DNA from: Clostridia bacterium
Lineage (GTDB): Bacteria; Bacillota; Clostridia; UBA1381
NCBI GenBank assembly: GCA_017621875.1
Contig: JAGASE010000017.1
Coordinates: forward strand, 22,752-86,751
Length of the DNA: 64,000 nt
Reading direction: 5' to 3'
Part shown: piece by piece, positions 54,250 to 62,225 of the stretch
Numbering within the stretch: the stretch's first letter is position 1
Layout of the letters: every line of letters begins with the position of its first letter
Translations under genes and position numbers: made by a program
Notes under the pieces: model-generated
Told to the model about the DNA's origin: nothing
The model's database searches: none
Seen by the model: only the letters and a program-made list of their open reading frames with translations

Positions 54250-55530
54250 TTACCATACAAAGTCAAATTCCAAATCGCCTATTCTTACGGTGTCGCCTTC
54301 GCCGATGCCTGCCTCAACCAGTGCGTCGATAACGCCGCGGTTTTTGAGTGCCTGCTGGAAGAACTGCAGGCTTTCATTATCTGAGAAGTTTACGCTGCCG
54401 CCGACTGCTTCAATCCAGGTTCCCGAAACAACGTAAACGCCGTCTTCAACCGTAACCTCAAAGCCCTTGTCGGTTTTGTCGATAAATTCTTCTTCGTTGA
54501 TGTCAAGCTCGATGTCAAATTCCTGTATGGGCGGAAGCTTCTGAAGCTCGGTATAGGTATACTTCATAAGCTCCCAAACGCCCTCGCCGGTAGCTGCCGA
54601 GATAGGGAATACCTTGTAGCCGCGGCTTTCCATTTCGGAGCAGAAAGCTTTGTATACGTCCTCGTCCTGAAGAATGTCGGTTTTGTTGGCGGCAATAATC
54701 TGCGGACGGCTTTCAAGCTCAAGATTGTATTTTACAAGCTCGCTGTTTATAATGTCAAAATCCTCAAGGGGATTTCTGCCCTCAATTCCCGATACATCAA
54801 CAACGTGTATTAAAAGCCTTGTACGCTCGATGTGGCGAAGAAATTCATGACCGAGTCCTACGCCCTCGCTTGCACCCTCGATGATTCCCGGAATATCGGC
54901 AAGAACAAAGCTCATGTGTTCTTCAAGAGAAACCACGCCGAGGTTAGGCTCTAATGTGGTGAAGTGATAGTTGGCGATTTTCGGGTCAGCCTTGGTGGTG
55001 CGGGAAAGAATGGTGGATTTTCCGACATTCGGGAAGCCCACAAGTCCTACGTCCGCTAAAAGCTTTAATTCAAGAAATACCTCGCGTTCATCGCCCTTTT
55101 GCCCGTTTTTTGCAAAGTTAGGCGTCTGACGTGTCGCTGTGGCAAAGTGTGCATTACCCCAGCCGCCGTTTCCGCCGCGTGCTAAAATCACGTCCTTTTC
55201 CGGGTCGTATAAATCGGCAATTATTTTGTTTGTTGCAGCGTCGCGTACAACGGTGCCCTGAGGGACTGAAATAATGATGTCCTCGCCGCGTTTGCCGTTC
55301 ATTTTGTTTCTCATTCCTGCCTGACCGCTTTCGGCAACATATTTTCTTTTATAGCGGAAGTCCATCAGGGTTGTAAGACCTAAGTCTACGCGGAAAATAA
55401 CATTTCCGCCGCGGCCGCCGTCTCCGCCGTCAGGTCCGCCGGCAGCAACATATTTTTCGCGGTGAAACGCTATCGCACCGTTTCCGCCGTTGCCTGCTTT
55501 TATGAAAATTTTAGCTTTATCAATAAACAT
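54250..55530 (-). CDS. obgE: GTPase Obg/CgtA with OCT domain
   Basis: Essential ribosome-assembly GTPase, 426 residues. The glycine-rich Obg fold is N-terminal (AGNGGNGAIAFHREKYVAAGGPDGG, quoted in part only: GGPDGGDGGRGG), the G domain has GFPNVGKST (G1), DIPGIIEGA (G3) and ANKTDI (G4), and the OCT domain (about 340-426) closes the protein, as in Bacillus/Clostridia. GGAGAAAG precedes the ATG. Its start is 198 bases from the divergent exonuclease gene. Confidence 0.96.
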   Translation of the reverse strand: MFIDKAKIFIKAGNGGNGAIAFHREKYVAAGGPDGGDGGRGGNVIFRVDLGLTTLMDFRYKRKYVAESGQAGMRNKMNGKRGEDIIISVPQGTVVRDAATNKIIADLYDPEKDVILARGGNGGWGNAHFATATRQTPNFAKNGQKGDEREVFLELKLLADVGLVGFPNVGKSTILSRTTKADPKIANYHFTTLEPNLGVVSLEEHMSFVLADIPGIIEGASEGVGLGHEFLRHIERTRLLIHVVDVSGIEGRNPLEDFDIINSELVKYNLELESRPQIIAANKTDILQDEDVYKAFCSEMESRGYKVFPISAATGEGVWELMKYTYTELQKLPPIQEFDIELDINEEEFIDKTDKGFEVTVEDGVYVVSGTWIEAVGGSVNFSDNESLQFFQQALKNRGVIDALVEAGIGEGDTVRIGDLEFDFVW

Positions 55531-55667
55531 TTGCTTTCTCCGTTTCTAATGCTTTTGTATGTAGTTTGCTTAAAAAAATTAAATATATCATAAGTATAAC
55601 ACAAAATGAAAAATTTGTAAATAGAGGAATAAATAGCTGTGAAAATAGACTTTTAGGGGAAGTGATA

Positions 55668-55696
55668 TTGACTTTAGTCGAAATTTGTTATAAAAT
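55668..55696 (+). promoter_or_regulatory. Promoter of the DnaQ-like exonuclease gene
   Basis: -35 TTGACT (55668-55673), 17 bp spacer, -10 TAAAAT (55691-55696). Confidence 0.75.
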
Positions 55697-55728
55697 TAAT
55701 ATACGAAAATATGTTTACGGAGAGAGAT

Positions 55729-56346
55729 ATGGATTTTGTTGCAATAGATTTTGAAACAGCTACTTCCAAATGGACAAGCATCTGCAGCATGGGGATTTGT
55801 GTTGTTGAAAATAATGAAATTAAGGAAGTTAAGGAACTTTTGGTAAAGCCTGTTCCTTTTGAATTTAATGAATATAATATAGCTATTCACGGAATAACCC
55901 CGCAGGAGGTTATGTATAAGCCGACCTTTGACAAATATTGGGCGGAGATAGAGCCATACCTTCAAAATAAGGTTGTGATTGCACATAATGCCTCCTTTGA
56001 TATCGGAGCACTTACAAAAACACTGGATATGTTTGGATTGGAGCTTCCCGAATTTAAGTATTTGTGTACGGTAAAGCTTTCACAGAAGGCGTATCCCGAA
56101 TTGCCGAGTCATAAACTCAACTGCTTGGGAGACAGCCTGGGGATTGATTTTTCGCATCATACGGCTTGCGACGATGCATATGCGTGTGCGATGGTGCTGG
56201 TGCATATTTTGGAGGATTTCGGCATAAACTCTTTAGAGGAAATAGAGGAGAGGTTTGAAATAGGAGTAGGAAAGGTATTTCCGGGATACGTAGAGCCATG
56301 CCGGAAGAATAAAAAGAAAAATAAGGTAACTCAAAAATCTCATTGA
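55729..56346 (+). CDS. DnaQ-like 3'-5' exonuclease (DEDDh)
   Basis: 205-residue exonuclease of the DnaQ/RNase T superfamily. The Exo motifs are VAIDFETA (Asp, Glu), HNASFDIGAL (Asp of motif II) and HHTACDDAYA (His and Asp of motif III). It likely trims nucleic acid 3' ends in repair; polymerase III epsilon and RNase T-like roles are both possible. ATG 55729 follows CGGAGAG; the frame from 55711 begins before that site. A lysine-rich tail (KNKKKNKV) may help bind nucleic acid. The ssrA gene follows. Confidence 0.9.
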   Translation: MDFVAIDFETATSKWTSICSMGICVVENNEIKEVKELLVKPVPFEFNEYNIAIHGITPQEVMYKPTFDKYWAEIEPYLQNKVVIAHNASFDIGALTKTLDMFGLELPEFKYLCTVKLSQKAYPELPSHKLNCLGDSLGIDFSHHTACDDAYACAMVLVHILEDFGINSLEEIEERFEIGVGKVFPGYVEPCRKNKKKNKVTQKSH

Positions 56347-56370
56347 TTTTTTGATAAATATGTGGTAGAA

Positions 56371-56376
56371 TATAAT
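56371..56376 (+). promoter_or_regulatory. -10 box of the ssrA gene
   Basis: TATAAT at 56371-56376, seven bases before the tmRNA 5' end. The -35 is weak; TTGATA (56351) and TTGATT (56343) are at non-standard distances. Confidence 0.6.
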
Positions 56377-56382
56377 ACACAT

Positions 56383-56730
56383 GGGGATGCAACGGCTTCG
56401 ACGGGGATGTTGAAGCTTCGGAAGCGAGTAGTGCCGGATAACACTGAAACTGTCCAATTTTTAAAAATAAACGCTAACAAAAATTTAGCTTACGCTGCCT
56501 AATTAGGCTGGCCGTCTTACCCTGATTACCACGGCAGGGAGCAAGGCGTCGTATTAGTGGTGCACATGAACCGTCTTTTGTTTTGGGGACGGTCAGGAAC
56601 TAAAAACTACCGTAGCATATAACTTGATTGTGAGGGATATGTGAGGGGAATCTTATAACACAATCTACACTCGTAGATGCCGGGGTGAATATGTTTTCGG
56701 ACACGGGTTCAACTCCCGTCATCTCCACCA
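56383..56730 (+). ncRNA. ssrA: Transfer-messenger RNA (tmRNA)
   Basis: Rescues stalled ribosomes and tags the unfinished peptide. The 348-nt gene has the typical 5' end GGGGATG (56383-56389) pairing with CATCTCC (56720-56726), the T-arm GGGTTCAACTCCC, and an encoded CCA (56728-56730). The reading frame starts at GCT (56473) and ends at TAA (56500-56502), giving the tag ANKNLAYAA, of clostridial type with the degradation end YAA. The 3' end is copied at 58047-58059, marking it as the target of an inserted element. Confidence 0.96.
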
Positions 56731-56764
56731 ATGATTTTCACGCATCCAAGGGTGCGTGATTTTT
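56719..56764 (+). repeat. Left direct repeat: ssrA 3' end plus terminator
   Basis: Covers the last bases of tmRNA (TCATCTCCACCAA) and its terminator hairpin (CACGCA...TGCGTG with T6). It matches the segment at 58047-58092 at 39 of 46 positions, same length and spacing, 1,328 bases apart. Likely an attachment-site copy. Confidence 0.8.
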
Positions 56765-58026
56765 TATTCCAAAAACAAGGAGTGATAATTATTAGTTCAG
56801 TTAATATATCGGAACAGTATAAATGTATTGAAGATTTTTTGCTTGATATTGATTGTCTTAATGCACTTGACAATTGGATAGATAGATTTAATATTTTTGA
56901 TATTTTAAGAATTGCAAAAACAGAGATAAGACACAGCAATATGATTGCCTGGCTGTTAAATCCTAATGAATCTCACGGATTGTCTGAATCCATACTTTTA
57001 AATTTATTACAAGTACTTGTGCAAAAATATAGAGAAACCTTGAATAGTAAAAATATTGATATAATTACTACTTCAATGTTGGATTATCATAGTTTTAATA
57101 TTTACAGAGAATGGAATAATATAGACATATTAGCAGTATCTGATGCAGAAAAGTTTTTAGTATGTATAGAAAATAAAGTGGATTCAAATGAACACGGTGA
57201 ACAATTAAGCAGGTATATGTCGGTTATTGATGAGAATTACCCATCCTATTCGAAAATATTTGTTTATTTAACACCTGATGGCAGAGAATCAAGTAATCCT
57301 GATGTGTGGATAGCATTTAGTTATACAGAGCTTGTTACAATAATAGAAAAGAATGTTCATAGAAAATCAATTTCGGAAAATTCCCAAATGCTAATTGAAA
57401 ACTATATTAACGTTATAAGGAGATATGTTGTGAAAGACGAAAAATTGGAAAAGATTTGTATAGATATTTACAATAAGCATAAGAATGCTTTAGACTTGTT
57501 GTTTGAATATAGACCTGATTCTTCATATAAAGTGAATAATGATATTATTGAGTTTTTGAAAAAAGAGCAAGAAAAGGGCTACATAGTTTATGATGAAAAC
57601 AATACAGGTAAAACATCAATCAAATTCTCTACACCGTTTATAGATGACTTATTACCGCCTGAACCGAGTAAAAAATTTGGGTTTGGAACAGGGATTAAGT
57701 ATTGTTATGAAATTGTGACAAGAAATGATAAGATTGTGGTTATCTTTCATTTAAGTTCTATTGGACTGTCAGAGAAAGATAAGGAAATGTCAGAAATGAT
57801 AGCAGGACTTTTCTCAGACGAAAAACTTAAAGAAGATTGGAAGTGGAGAAGAGTAAAAACATGGAAAATTCCTGCTTATGATGGTAAGAAAATTATTGAT
57901 TTGTTAGATGAAGAGGCCGATGAGATGATAACCAAGACTATAACACAAATCAGTAATGTATTAAATAAATCTATTCCTAAGCTTGAAAAGGAAATAGCTG
58001 AAAAGTTACATATGAATATGAATTAA
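56731..58026 (+). CDS. PD-(D/E)XK nuclease superfamily protein (PDDEXK_4-like)
   Basis: Up to 431 residues. The conserved region EIRHSNMIAWLLNP is near residue 68-81, and the nuclease core is IDILAV (Asp132) with CIENKVDSNEHGEQLSRY (Glu147, Lys149), the D-(x)n-ExK pattern of PF14281-type proteins, which are found in defence islands and mobile elements. Start is unclear: ATG 56731 has no ribosome site and would translate the tmRNA terminator, GTG 56782 lies inside AAGGAG, and ATT 56791 is well placed eight bases after AAGGAG (56777-56782). The gene is AT-rich relative to neighbours and is the only gene between two ssrA-end repeats. DNA cleavage is inferred from family only. Confidence 0.75.
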   Translation: MIFTHPRVRDFLFQKQGVIIISSVNISEQYKCIEDFLLDIDCLNALDNWIDRFNIFDILRIAKTEIRHSNMIAWLLNPNESHGLSESILLNLLQVLVQKYRETLNSKNIDIITTSMLDYHSFNIYREWNNIDILAVSDAEKFLVCIENKVDSNEHGEQLSRYMSVIDENYPSYSKIFVYLTPDGRESSNPDVWIAFSYTELVTIIEKNVHRKSISENSQMLIENYINVIRRYVVKDEKLEKICIDIYNKHKNALDLLFEYRPDSSYKVNNDIIEFLKKEQEKGYIVYDENNTGKTSIKFSTPFIDDLLPPEPSKKFGFGTGIKYCYEIVTRNDKIVVIFHLSSIGLSEKDKEMSEMIAGLFSDEKLKEDWKWRRVKTWKIPAYDGKKIIDLLDEEADEMITKTITQISNVLNKSIPKLEKEIAEKLHMNMN

Positions 58027-58046
58027 TGATACCGTAAAAATTTATA

Positions 58047-58092
58047 TCATATCCACCAACAAAAATCACGCGTCCAAGGGTGCGTGATTTTT
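58047..58092 (+). repeat. Right direct repeat of the ssrA 3' end and terminator
   Basis: TCATATCCACCAA followed, at the same distance as in the left copy, by a terminator hairpin (AATCACGC/GCGTGATT) with T5. It is not part of a tmRNA: the bases before it do not form the T-arm. It acts as terminator for the PDDEXK gene and possibly, from the other side, for the XRE gene. Confidence 0.8.
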
Positions 58093-58093
58093 G

Positions 58094-58309
58094 TTATTTT
58101 ATTGGCTTAGAATTATTTGTTCTGCCTATAATATAATCAACAGAGGTGTTATAAAAGTCTGCAAGTTTAATCAGCATGGAGACAGGAATTTCACGAAGTC
58201 CGCGTTCGTATCGTGCATATACCTGACGGTTGCATGTGAGATAATCTGCAATTTGCTGTTGAGTTAAATCGTTATCTATTCTCAAATCATATAGTCTTTT
58301 AAAAAACAT
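58094..58309 (-). CDS. XRE-family transcriptional regulator
   Basis: 71-residue helix-turn-helix protein of Cro/CI type. The DNA-binding unit covers about residues 5-55 (LRIDNDLTQQQIADYLTCNR, then VYARYERG), followed by VDYIIGRTN. Start ATG 58309 is set by GAGGTG seven bases upstream. Size and type are typical for regulators of mobile elements. It faces the 77-residue gene divergently across two palindromes, and likely controls both. Confidence 0.87.
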   Translation of the reverse strand: MFFKRLYDLRIDNDLTQQQIADYLTCNRQVYARYERGLREIPVSMLIKLADFYNTSVDYIIGRTNNSKPIK

Positions 58310-58333
58310 CAAAATCACCTCTTGACTTTAATG

Positions 58334-58380
58334 TTACCATATGGTAATATAATATCAGCAAAAGGGTACTAAATAGTACC
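58334..58380. promoter_or_regulatory. Two palindromes between the divergent XRE and small genes
   Basis: TTACCATATGGTAA (58334-58347) is a perfect palindrome; GGTACT-AAAT-AGTACC (58365-58380) is a perfect inverted repeat. A -10 TATAAT (58348-58353) touches the first. These are probable operators for the XRE protein. Confidence 0.65.
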
Positions 58381-58401
58381 ATAAAAGAGGGGATGTTTAA
58401 A

Positions 58402-58635
58402 GTGAAAATAAAAACAGAATTATTAAAGAAATATATATCTGATTACATAAATAATAGTATTAGAGATTTTGAAATTGATGCAGATGAAATTACAGATACG
58501 ATTGCAATAAGAATGCTGGTAGAAATTCAGCATATAATAAAAAATGATGCCTATTCTGACTTTGAAGCCAGTGAGAAAATAATGCGTGTGTTTGAAAAAT
58601 ATAATATTGATTTTGGATCAAGGCATGATTTTTAG
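58402..58635 (+). CDS. Hypothetical protein, 77 residues
   Basis: No family is recognised. The protein is small, acidic and helical (YINNSIRDFEIDADEITDTIA), without membrane segments. GTG 58402 is preferred as start because GAGGGG lies nine bases before it; ATG 58393 abuts that site. It is divergent from the XRE regulator, a layout shared by phage modules and some toxin-antitoxin pairs, but no toxin motif is visible. Confidence 0.55.
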   Translation: MKIKTELLKKYISDYINNSIRDFEIDADEITDTIAIRMLVEIQHIIKNDAYSDFEASEKIMRVFEKYNIDFGSRHDF

Positions 58636-58731
58636 TATTACAAAATTTTAACTATTCTGTTCTAAGATAGTATTTAATAAAATATTCACAAAACGGGAAT
58701 ACTGATTTCATAAAATGAAAGGAGACATATT

Positions 58732-59166
58732 ATGATAGAACAGGATACCGTAAGATTGCTGCGTGAATGTGATGCCGGAATAAAAATGGGAATATCTTCA
58801 ATAGATGATGTTCTTAGCTATGTCAGTGATGATGAATTTAAAAAATATCTGTCTGATTGCAAGGAGGAGCATGCAAAGCTGAACACAGAAATACAAAACA
58901 TGCTTGAAAGGTATGAAGACGAGGGAAAAGACCCCAATCCGATAGCAAAAGGAATGTCGTGGATGAAGACTAATGTAAAGCTGAGCATGGACGAGTCAGA
59001 CCGTACTATTGCAGATTTGATAACCGATGGCTGCAACATGGGTGTAAAGTCGCTCAACAAGTATTTGAATGAGTATGAGGCAGCTGATGAAAAATCTAAG
59101 GATATTACAAAACGGCTGATTAATCTTGAGGAGAAGCTGGCGATAGATATACGCAGGTTTTTGTAA
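58732..59166 (+). CDS. Ferritin-like four-helix protein (DUF2383-like)
   Basis: 144-residue protein of predicted long helices (LLRECDAGIKMGISSIDDVL, CKEEHAKLNTEIQNML, MSWMKTNVKLSM, ADLITDGCNMG). The H-x-L-x-x-E pattern and length resemble the DUF2383/PA2169-type ferritin-like group, often stress-linked; metal binding is not certain. AAGGAG five bases before ATG 58732 is a strong site. Composition is closer to the chromosome average than the preceding small genes. Confidence 0.6.
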   Translation: MIEQDTVRLLRECDAGIKMGISSIDDVLSYVSDDEFKKYLSDCKEEHAKLNTEIQNMLERYEDEGKDPNPIAKGMSWMKTNVKLSMDESDRTIADLITDGCNMGVKSLNKYLNEYEAADEKSKDITKRLINLEEKLAIDIRRFL

Positions 59167-59190
59167 TACTGAGAGCAGTATACTATAAAG

Positions 59191-59480
59191 TGAGGCGGCA
59201 GGAGAATATCCTGCCGCCTCAGACCGTCGAAAAAGTCGCATAACCGCAGAAAATAGAAGCTATTGGTTCTGGTTGTATTTAAGTTAATGTTTTAAAGTTA
59301 TACTGTTTTTCGTTACAAGATGCTGTTAATCTCTGCTTTTTCTGTTTTAAAGCTCTACCGTACCCACGTACGCCTACGAGCTTTAAAACAAAAAATTCTG
59401 CTTCCTTTTTCAGTATCTGCAAGCGTGCCGATAGGTTTATCGACACGCTCACGCGGCAGGAGAATATCCTGCCGCTTTTT
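59191..59480. repeat. Gene-free structured region bounded by two identical hairpins
   Basis: The 350-base gap between 59166 and 59515 has no gene but four strong folds. A 23-base self-complementary block occurs identically at 59195-59217 and 59453-59475 (arms GCGGCAGGA/TCCTGCCGC around GAATA); the left copy is longer (13-bp arms, 59191-59221), the right is followed by T5. Between them are a perfect 13-bp inverted repeat (59343-59355 with 59378-59390, outer TGTTTTAAAGCTC) enclosing a smaller stem CGTAC/GTACG, and a hairpin GCGTG...CACGC at 59423-59448. It resembles a small non-autonomous element or a structured RNA locus; the right hairpin may end minus- or plus-strand transcripts. Confidence 0.7.
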
Positions 59481-59514
59481 ATATAGCAAAAAATAAGGTG
59501 TTTAAATAGACTTA

Positions 59515-60174
59515 TTAAAGCAATTTAAATCGGCTTTTTTTAGATTCGATAATACCTTCTTCGCGAAGCTTACTGATTTCTGATGACAAACCGCTTCTGT
59601 CAACCTGAAGATAATCGGCAAGCTCCTGTCGGTCATAGGGAATAGTGAAGCAGTTACTGTCGCTTTTTTTTGCTTGTGACAAAAGATAGGTCATTAATTT
59701 TTCTCTTGTGGTACGCTTAGCGGTTATTTCCGCTTTTTGATTCAGTATAATGTTTTTCGTTGCAACTATCTTTAGAAGATTAAAAATCATTTGACTGTGA
59801 AAGCTGCATGCATTGGTGCAGGGATTAATAATTTTTTCGCAGTCAATCAGCATTATTTCGGCGTTTTCTGCGGCAATTATATCAAATGGAATTTTCTCAG
59901 CACCGGCACAGGCAAAGGACTCGCCGAAAAGCTCGGACGCTTCAATGCTTGTAACAATACTTCTGTTGCCGTAATAATCGGTACGTTCAAGTTGAGCAGT
60001 ACCCGAAAGTACGATGCCGATATACTTAGCAGGAGAGCCTTCAGCAGCTATTGTTTCTTTTTTTCTAAAGGGTATAACCTTTACATCAAGACAATCCAGC
60101 ATGGAGATAAGGTTTTCATCTTTTATATCGTTGAACAATGGGCATTTTCGTAAAATTTCAAAATATTTTTTCAT
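59515..60174 (-). CDS. Crp/Fnr-family transcriptional regulator
   Basis: 219-residue regulator: N-terminal cyclic-nucleotide-binding-like sensor (about 1-130; GIVLSGTAQLERTDYYGNRS, SELFGESFA) and C-terminal winged helix (IPYDRQELADYLQVDRSGLSSEISKLREEG). There is no four-Cys Fe-S set as in Fnr; the few Cys (CPLF, CLD, CAG, CTNAC) do not form it. Start ATG 60174 is set by GGGAG; the frame from 60204 crosses the operator. It is divergent from a ferredoxin-like gene and so resembles HcpR-type nitrosative or oxidative stress regulators. Confidence 0.88.
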   Translation of the reverse strand: MKKYFEILRKCPLFNDIKDENLISMLDCLDVKVIPFRKKETIAAEGSPAKYIGIVLSGTAQLERTDYYGNRSIVTSIEASELFGESFACAGAEKIPFDIIAAENAEIMLIDCEKIINPCTNACSFHSQMIFNLLKIVATKNIILNQKAEITAKRTTREKLMTYLLSQAKKSDSNCFTIPYDRQELADYLQVDRSGLSSEISKLREEGIIESKKSRFKLL

Positions 60175-60187
60175 AAAATTCTCCCTT

Positions 60188-60203
60188 TGTTGAAAATTCA
60201 ACA
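60188..60203. promoter_or_regulatory. Palindromic operator between crp-like and ferredoxin genes
   Basis: TGTTGAA-AA-TTCAACA, a perfect 16-base inverted repeat of the size bound by Crp/Fnr dimers. It lies just before the regulator's ribosome site, so binding would block its own transcription. Minus -35 TTGATT (60228-60233) and plus -10 TATAAT (60225-60230) are nearby. Confidence 0.65.
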
Positions 60204-60262
60204 TACTTTATATGATTATTATAGTATAATCAACTCATAAAATCAAGAAGGAGATTGATACT

Positions 60263-60961
60263 ATGATAAGAAAAATTATTAAAATAGACGAAGAAAAGTG
60301 TAACGGCTGCGGAGCATGTGCTGCAGCATGCCATGAGGGTGCGATTGAAATGATAAACGGAAAAGCTAAGCTTACCAGGGAGGATTACTGCGATGGTCTC
60401 GGCGATTGTCTGCCGGCTTGTCCGACCGACGCGATATCCTTTGAGGAAAGGGAAGCACCCGCGTATGACGAGGCGGCTGTTATGAAGGCAAAGCAGCAAA
60501 AGCAGAGTGCAGTGCTGCCATGCGGCTGTCCGGGAACGAAGTCGAAAAGTATAAGCAGAGGCGAGGCTTACACGCAGGGCAGTACAGCTGAGGTATCAAG
60601 CATGCTGAATCAATGGCCGGTACAAATTAAGCTTGTGCCTGTAAACGCACCGTATTTTGACGGTTGCAATCTTTTAATTGCCGCTGACTGCACAGCCTAT
60701 GCTTACGGTAATTTTCATAACGAGTTCATAAGAAACCGAATTACTCTGATAGGCTGTCCGAAGCTTGACGAGGGTGACTATACCGAAAAGCTGACGCAAA
60801 TCATTGCAAATAATGATATTAAAAGTGTAACAATAGTCCGTATGGAGGTGCCGTGCTGCGGAGGAATTGAGAATGCCGCAAAAAATGCTTTGCAGGCGAG
60901 CGGAAAGTTTATACCCTGGAGCGTCTTTACGATATCAACGGACGGAAAAATATTAGAATAG
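60263..60961 (+). CDS. Ferredoxin-like 4Fe-4S protein with C-terminal domain
   Basis: 232-residue cytoplasmic electron carrier. The first cluster motif is complete (Cys13, 16, 19 and 23; CNGCGACAAAC). The second reads CDGLGDCLPACP: Cys43, Cys49 and Cys53, with Leu46 where a ligand Cys is usual, so that cluster may be 3Fe-4S. A C-terminal domain of about 130 residues with a CC pair (PCCGGIENA) follows. Such proteins are often next to Crp/Fnr (HcpR-like) regulators and hybrid-cluster protein. Here the next gene is the flavodiiron protein. AAGGAG precedes the ATG. Confidence 0.85.
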   Translation: MIRKIIKIDEEKCNGCGACAAACHEGAIEMINGKAKLTREDYCDGLGDCLPACPTDAISFEEREAPAYDEAAVMKAKQQKQSAVLPCGCPGTKSKSISRGEAYTQGSTAEVSSMLNQWPVQIKLVPVNAPYFDGCNLLIAADCTAYAYGNFHNEFIRNRITLIGCPKLDEGDYTEKLTQIIANNDIKSVTIVRMEVPCCGGIENAAKNALQASGKFIPWSVFTISTDGKILE

Positions 60962-60964
60962 CTA

Positions 60965-60993
60965 TTGAATATTTTGTGATTTTATGTTACAAT
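60965..60993 (+). promoter_or_regulatory. Promoter of the flavodiiron protein gene
   Basis: -35 TTGAAT (60965-60970), 17 bp spacer, -10 TACAAT (60988-60993) with extended -10 TG (60985-60986). Confidence 0.65.
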
Positions 60994-61022
60994 AAGATAA
61001 ACTTTTTGGAGGACTGAAAGCT

Positions 61023-62180
61023 ATGAATATAACAAACACCATTAAATATATCGGAGTAAACGATCACGACATAGATTTGTTTGAGGGACAATATACTGTG
61101 CCTAACGGTATGGCATATAATTCTTATGCTATTATTGATGATAAAATAGCAATCATGGATTCTGTTGATGCACGCTTTACGCAGGAGTGGCTTGACAACA
61201 TTAAGGCGGTGCTTGGAAACAGAAAACCGGACTATCTAATTGTGCAGCATATGGAGCCGGACCACTCGGCAAATATTGAGAATTTTGTAAAAACATATCC
61301 TGAAGCAAAGATTGTTTCTTCGTCAAAATCATTCACCATGATGAAAAACTTTTTTGGCGATGATTTTGCGGATAGACAGGTCGTTGTAGGTGAGGGAGAC
61401 ACCCTTTCACTCGGAACTCATAATCTTACTTTTATTACTGCTCCGATGGTTCATTGGCCGGAGGTAATTGTGACTTATGACAGTCTTGACAAGGTTTTGT
61501 TCTCTGCTGACGGCTTCGGAAAATTCGGTGCACTTGATGTAGAAGAGGATTGGGCGTGCGAGGCAAGACGCTATTATATCGGTATTGTGGGAAAATACGG
61601 TGCTCAGGTACAAAGTCTGCTCAAAAAGGCAGCGGCTCTTGATATCAAAACTATCTGTCCGCTTCATGGTCCTGTGCTTACAGAAAATTTAGGATACTAT
61701 ATAGGTCTTTACGATACATGGTCAAGCTACAGAGCTGAATCGGAGGGCGTTGTTATCGCATATACTTCTGTTTACGGGAATACTAAAAAGGCAGTTTTAA
61801 AGCTTGCGGATAAGCTTAGGGAAAACGGCTGCGTGGTTATAGTGAATGACCTTGCAAGATGTGATATGGCAGAGGCGGTTGAAGACGCTTTCAGATATAG
61901 CAAAATTGTTCTTGCAACTACCACTTATAATGCAGAGATATTCCCGTTTATGCGTGAATTTTTATCTCATCTTGCCGAGAGGAATTTCCAAAACAAAACG
62001 GTTGCGTTTATAGAAAACGGAAGCTGGGCACCTATGGCTGCCAAAATTATGAAGGGTATGCTGGAAAAGTGCAAAAACCTTACCTATACTGATACGACTG
62101 TAAAGATTTTGTCTGCATTAAACGAGGAAAGTATGTCGGAGCTTGATGCTCTTGCAGACGAGCTTTGCGGTAGTAATTAA
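61023..62180 (+). CDS. Flavodiiron protein (FprA, A-type flavoprotein)
   Basis: Reduces oxygen to water, or nitric oxide to nitrous oxide, protecting an anaerobe. 385 residues: metallo-beta-lactamase-like diiron domain with HMEPDHS (His76, Glu78, Asp80, His81), VHWPE, and CPLHGP near residue 220; then a flavodoxin domain with the FMN loop YTSVYGNTKK near residue 250. All diiron ligands are present. Rubredoxin, its usual electron donor, is encoded 45 bases downstream. GGAGG precedes the ATG. Confidence 0.95.
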   Translation: MNITNTIKYIGVNDHDIDLFEGQYTVPNGMAYNSYAIIDDKIAIMDSVDARFTQEWLDNIKAVLGNRKPDYLIVQHMEPDHSANIENFVKTYPEAKIVSSSKSFTMMKNFFGDDFADRQVVVGEGDTLSLGTHNLTFITAPMVHWPEVIVTYDSLDKVLFSADGFGKFGALDVEEDWACEARRYYIGIVGKYGAQVQSLLKKAAALDIKTICPLHGPVLTENLGYYIGLYDTWSSYRAESEGVVIAYTSVYGNTKKAVLKLADKLRENGCVVIVNDLARCDMAEAVEDAFRYSKIVLATTTYNAEIFPFMREFLSHLAERNFQNKTVAFIENGSWAPMAAKIMKGMLEKCKNLTYTDTTVKILSALNEESMSELDALADELCGSN

Positions 62181-62225
62181 ATTTGATATTATGGGAATAA
62201 TATAAATGAACTTGGAGGTGAAATT

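Noticed and set aside
58094..58635. Toxin-antitoxin pair (XRE plus 77-residue gene)
   Set aside because: The genes are divergent rather than in one operon, and no toxin motif is seen in the 77-residue protein.
56383..59500. Phage or integrative element with integrase at ssrA
   Set aside because: The repeats fit an attachment site, but no integrase, recombinase or phage structural gene lies in the window.
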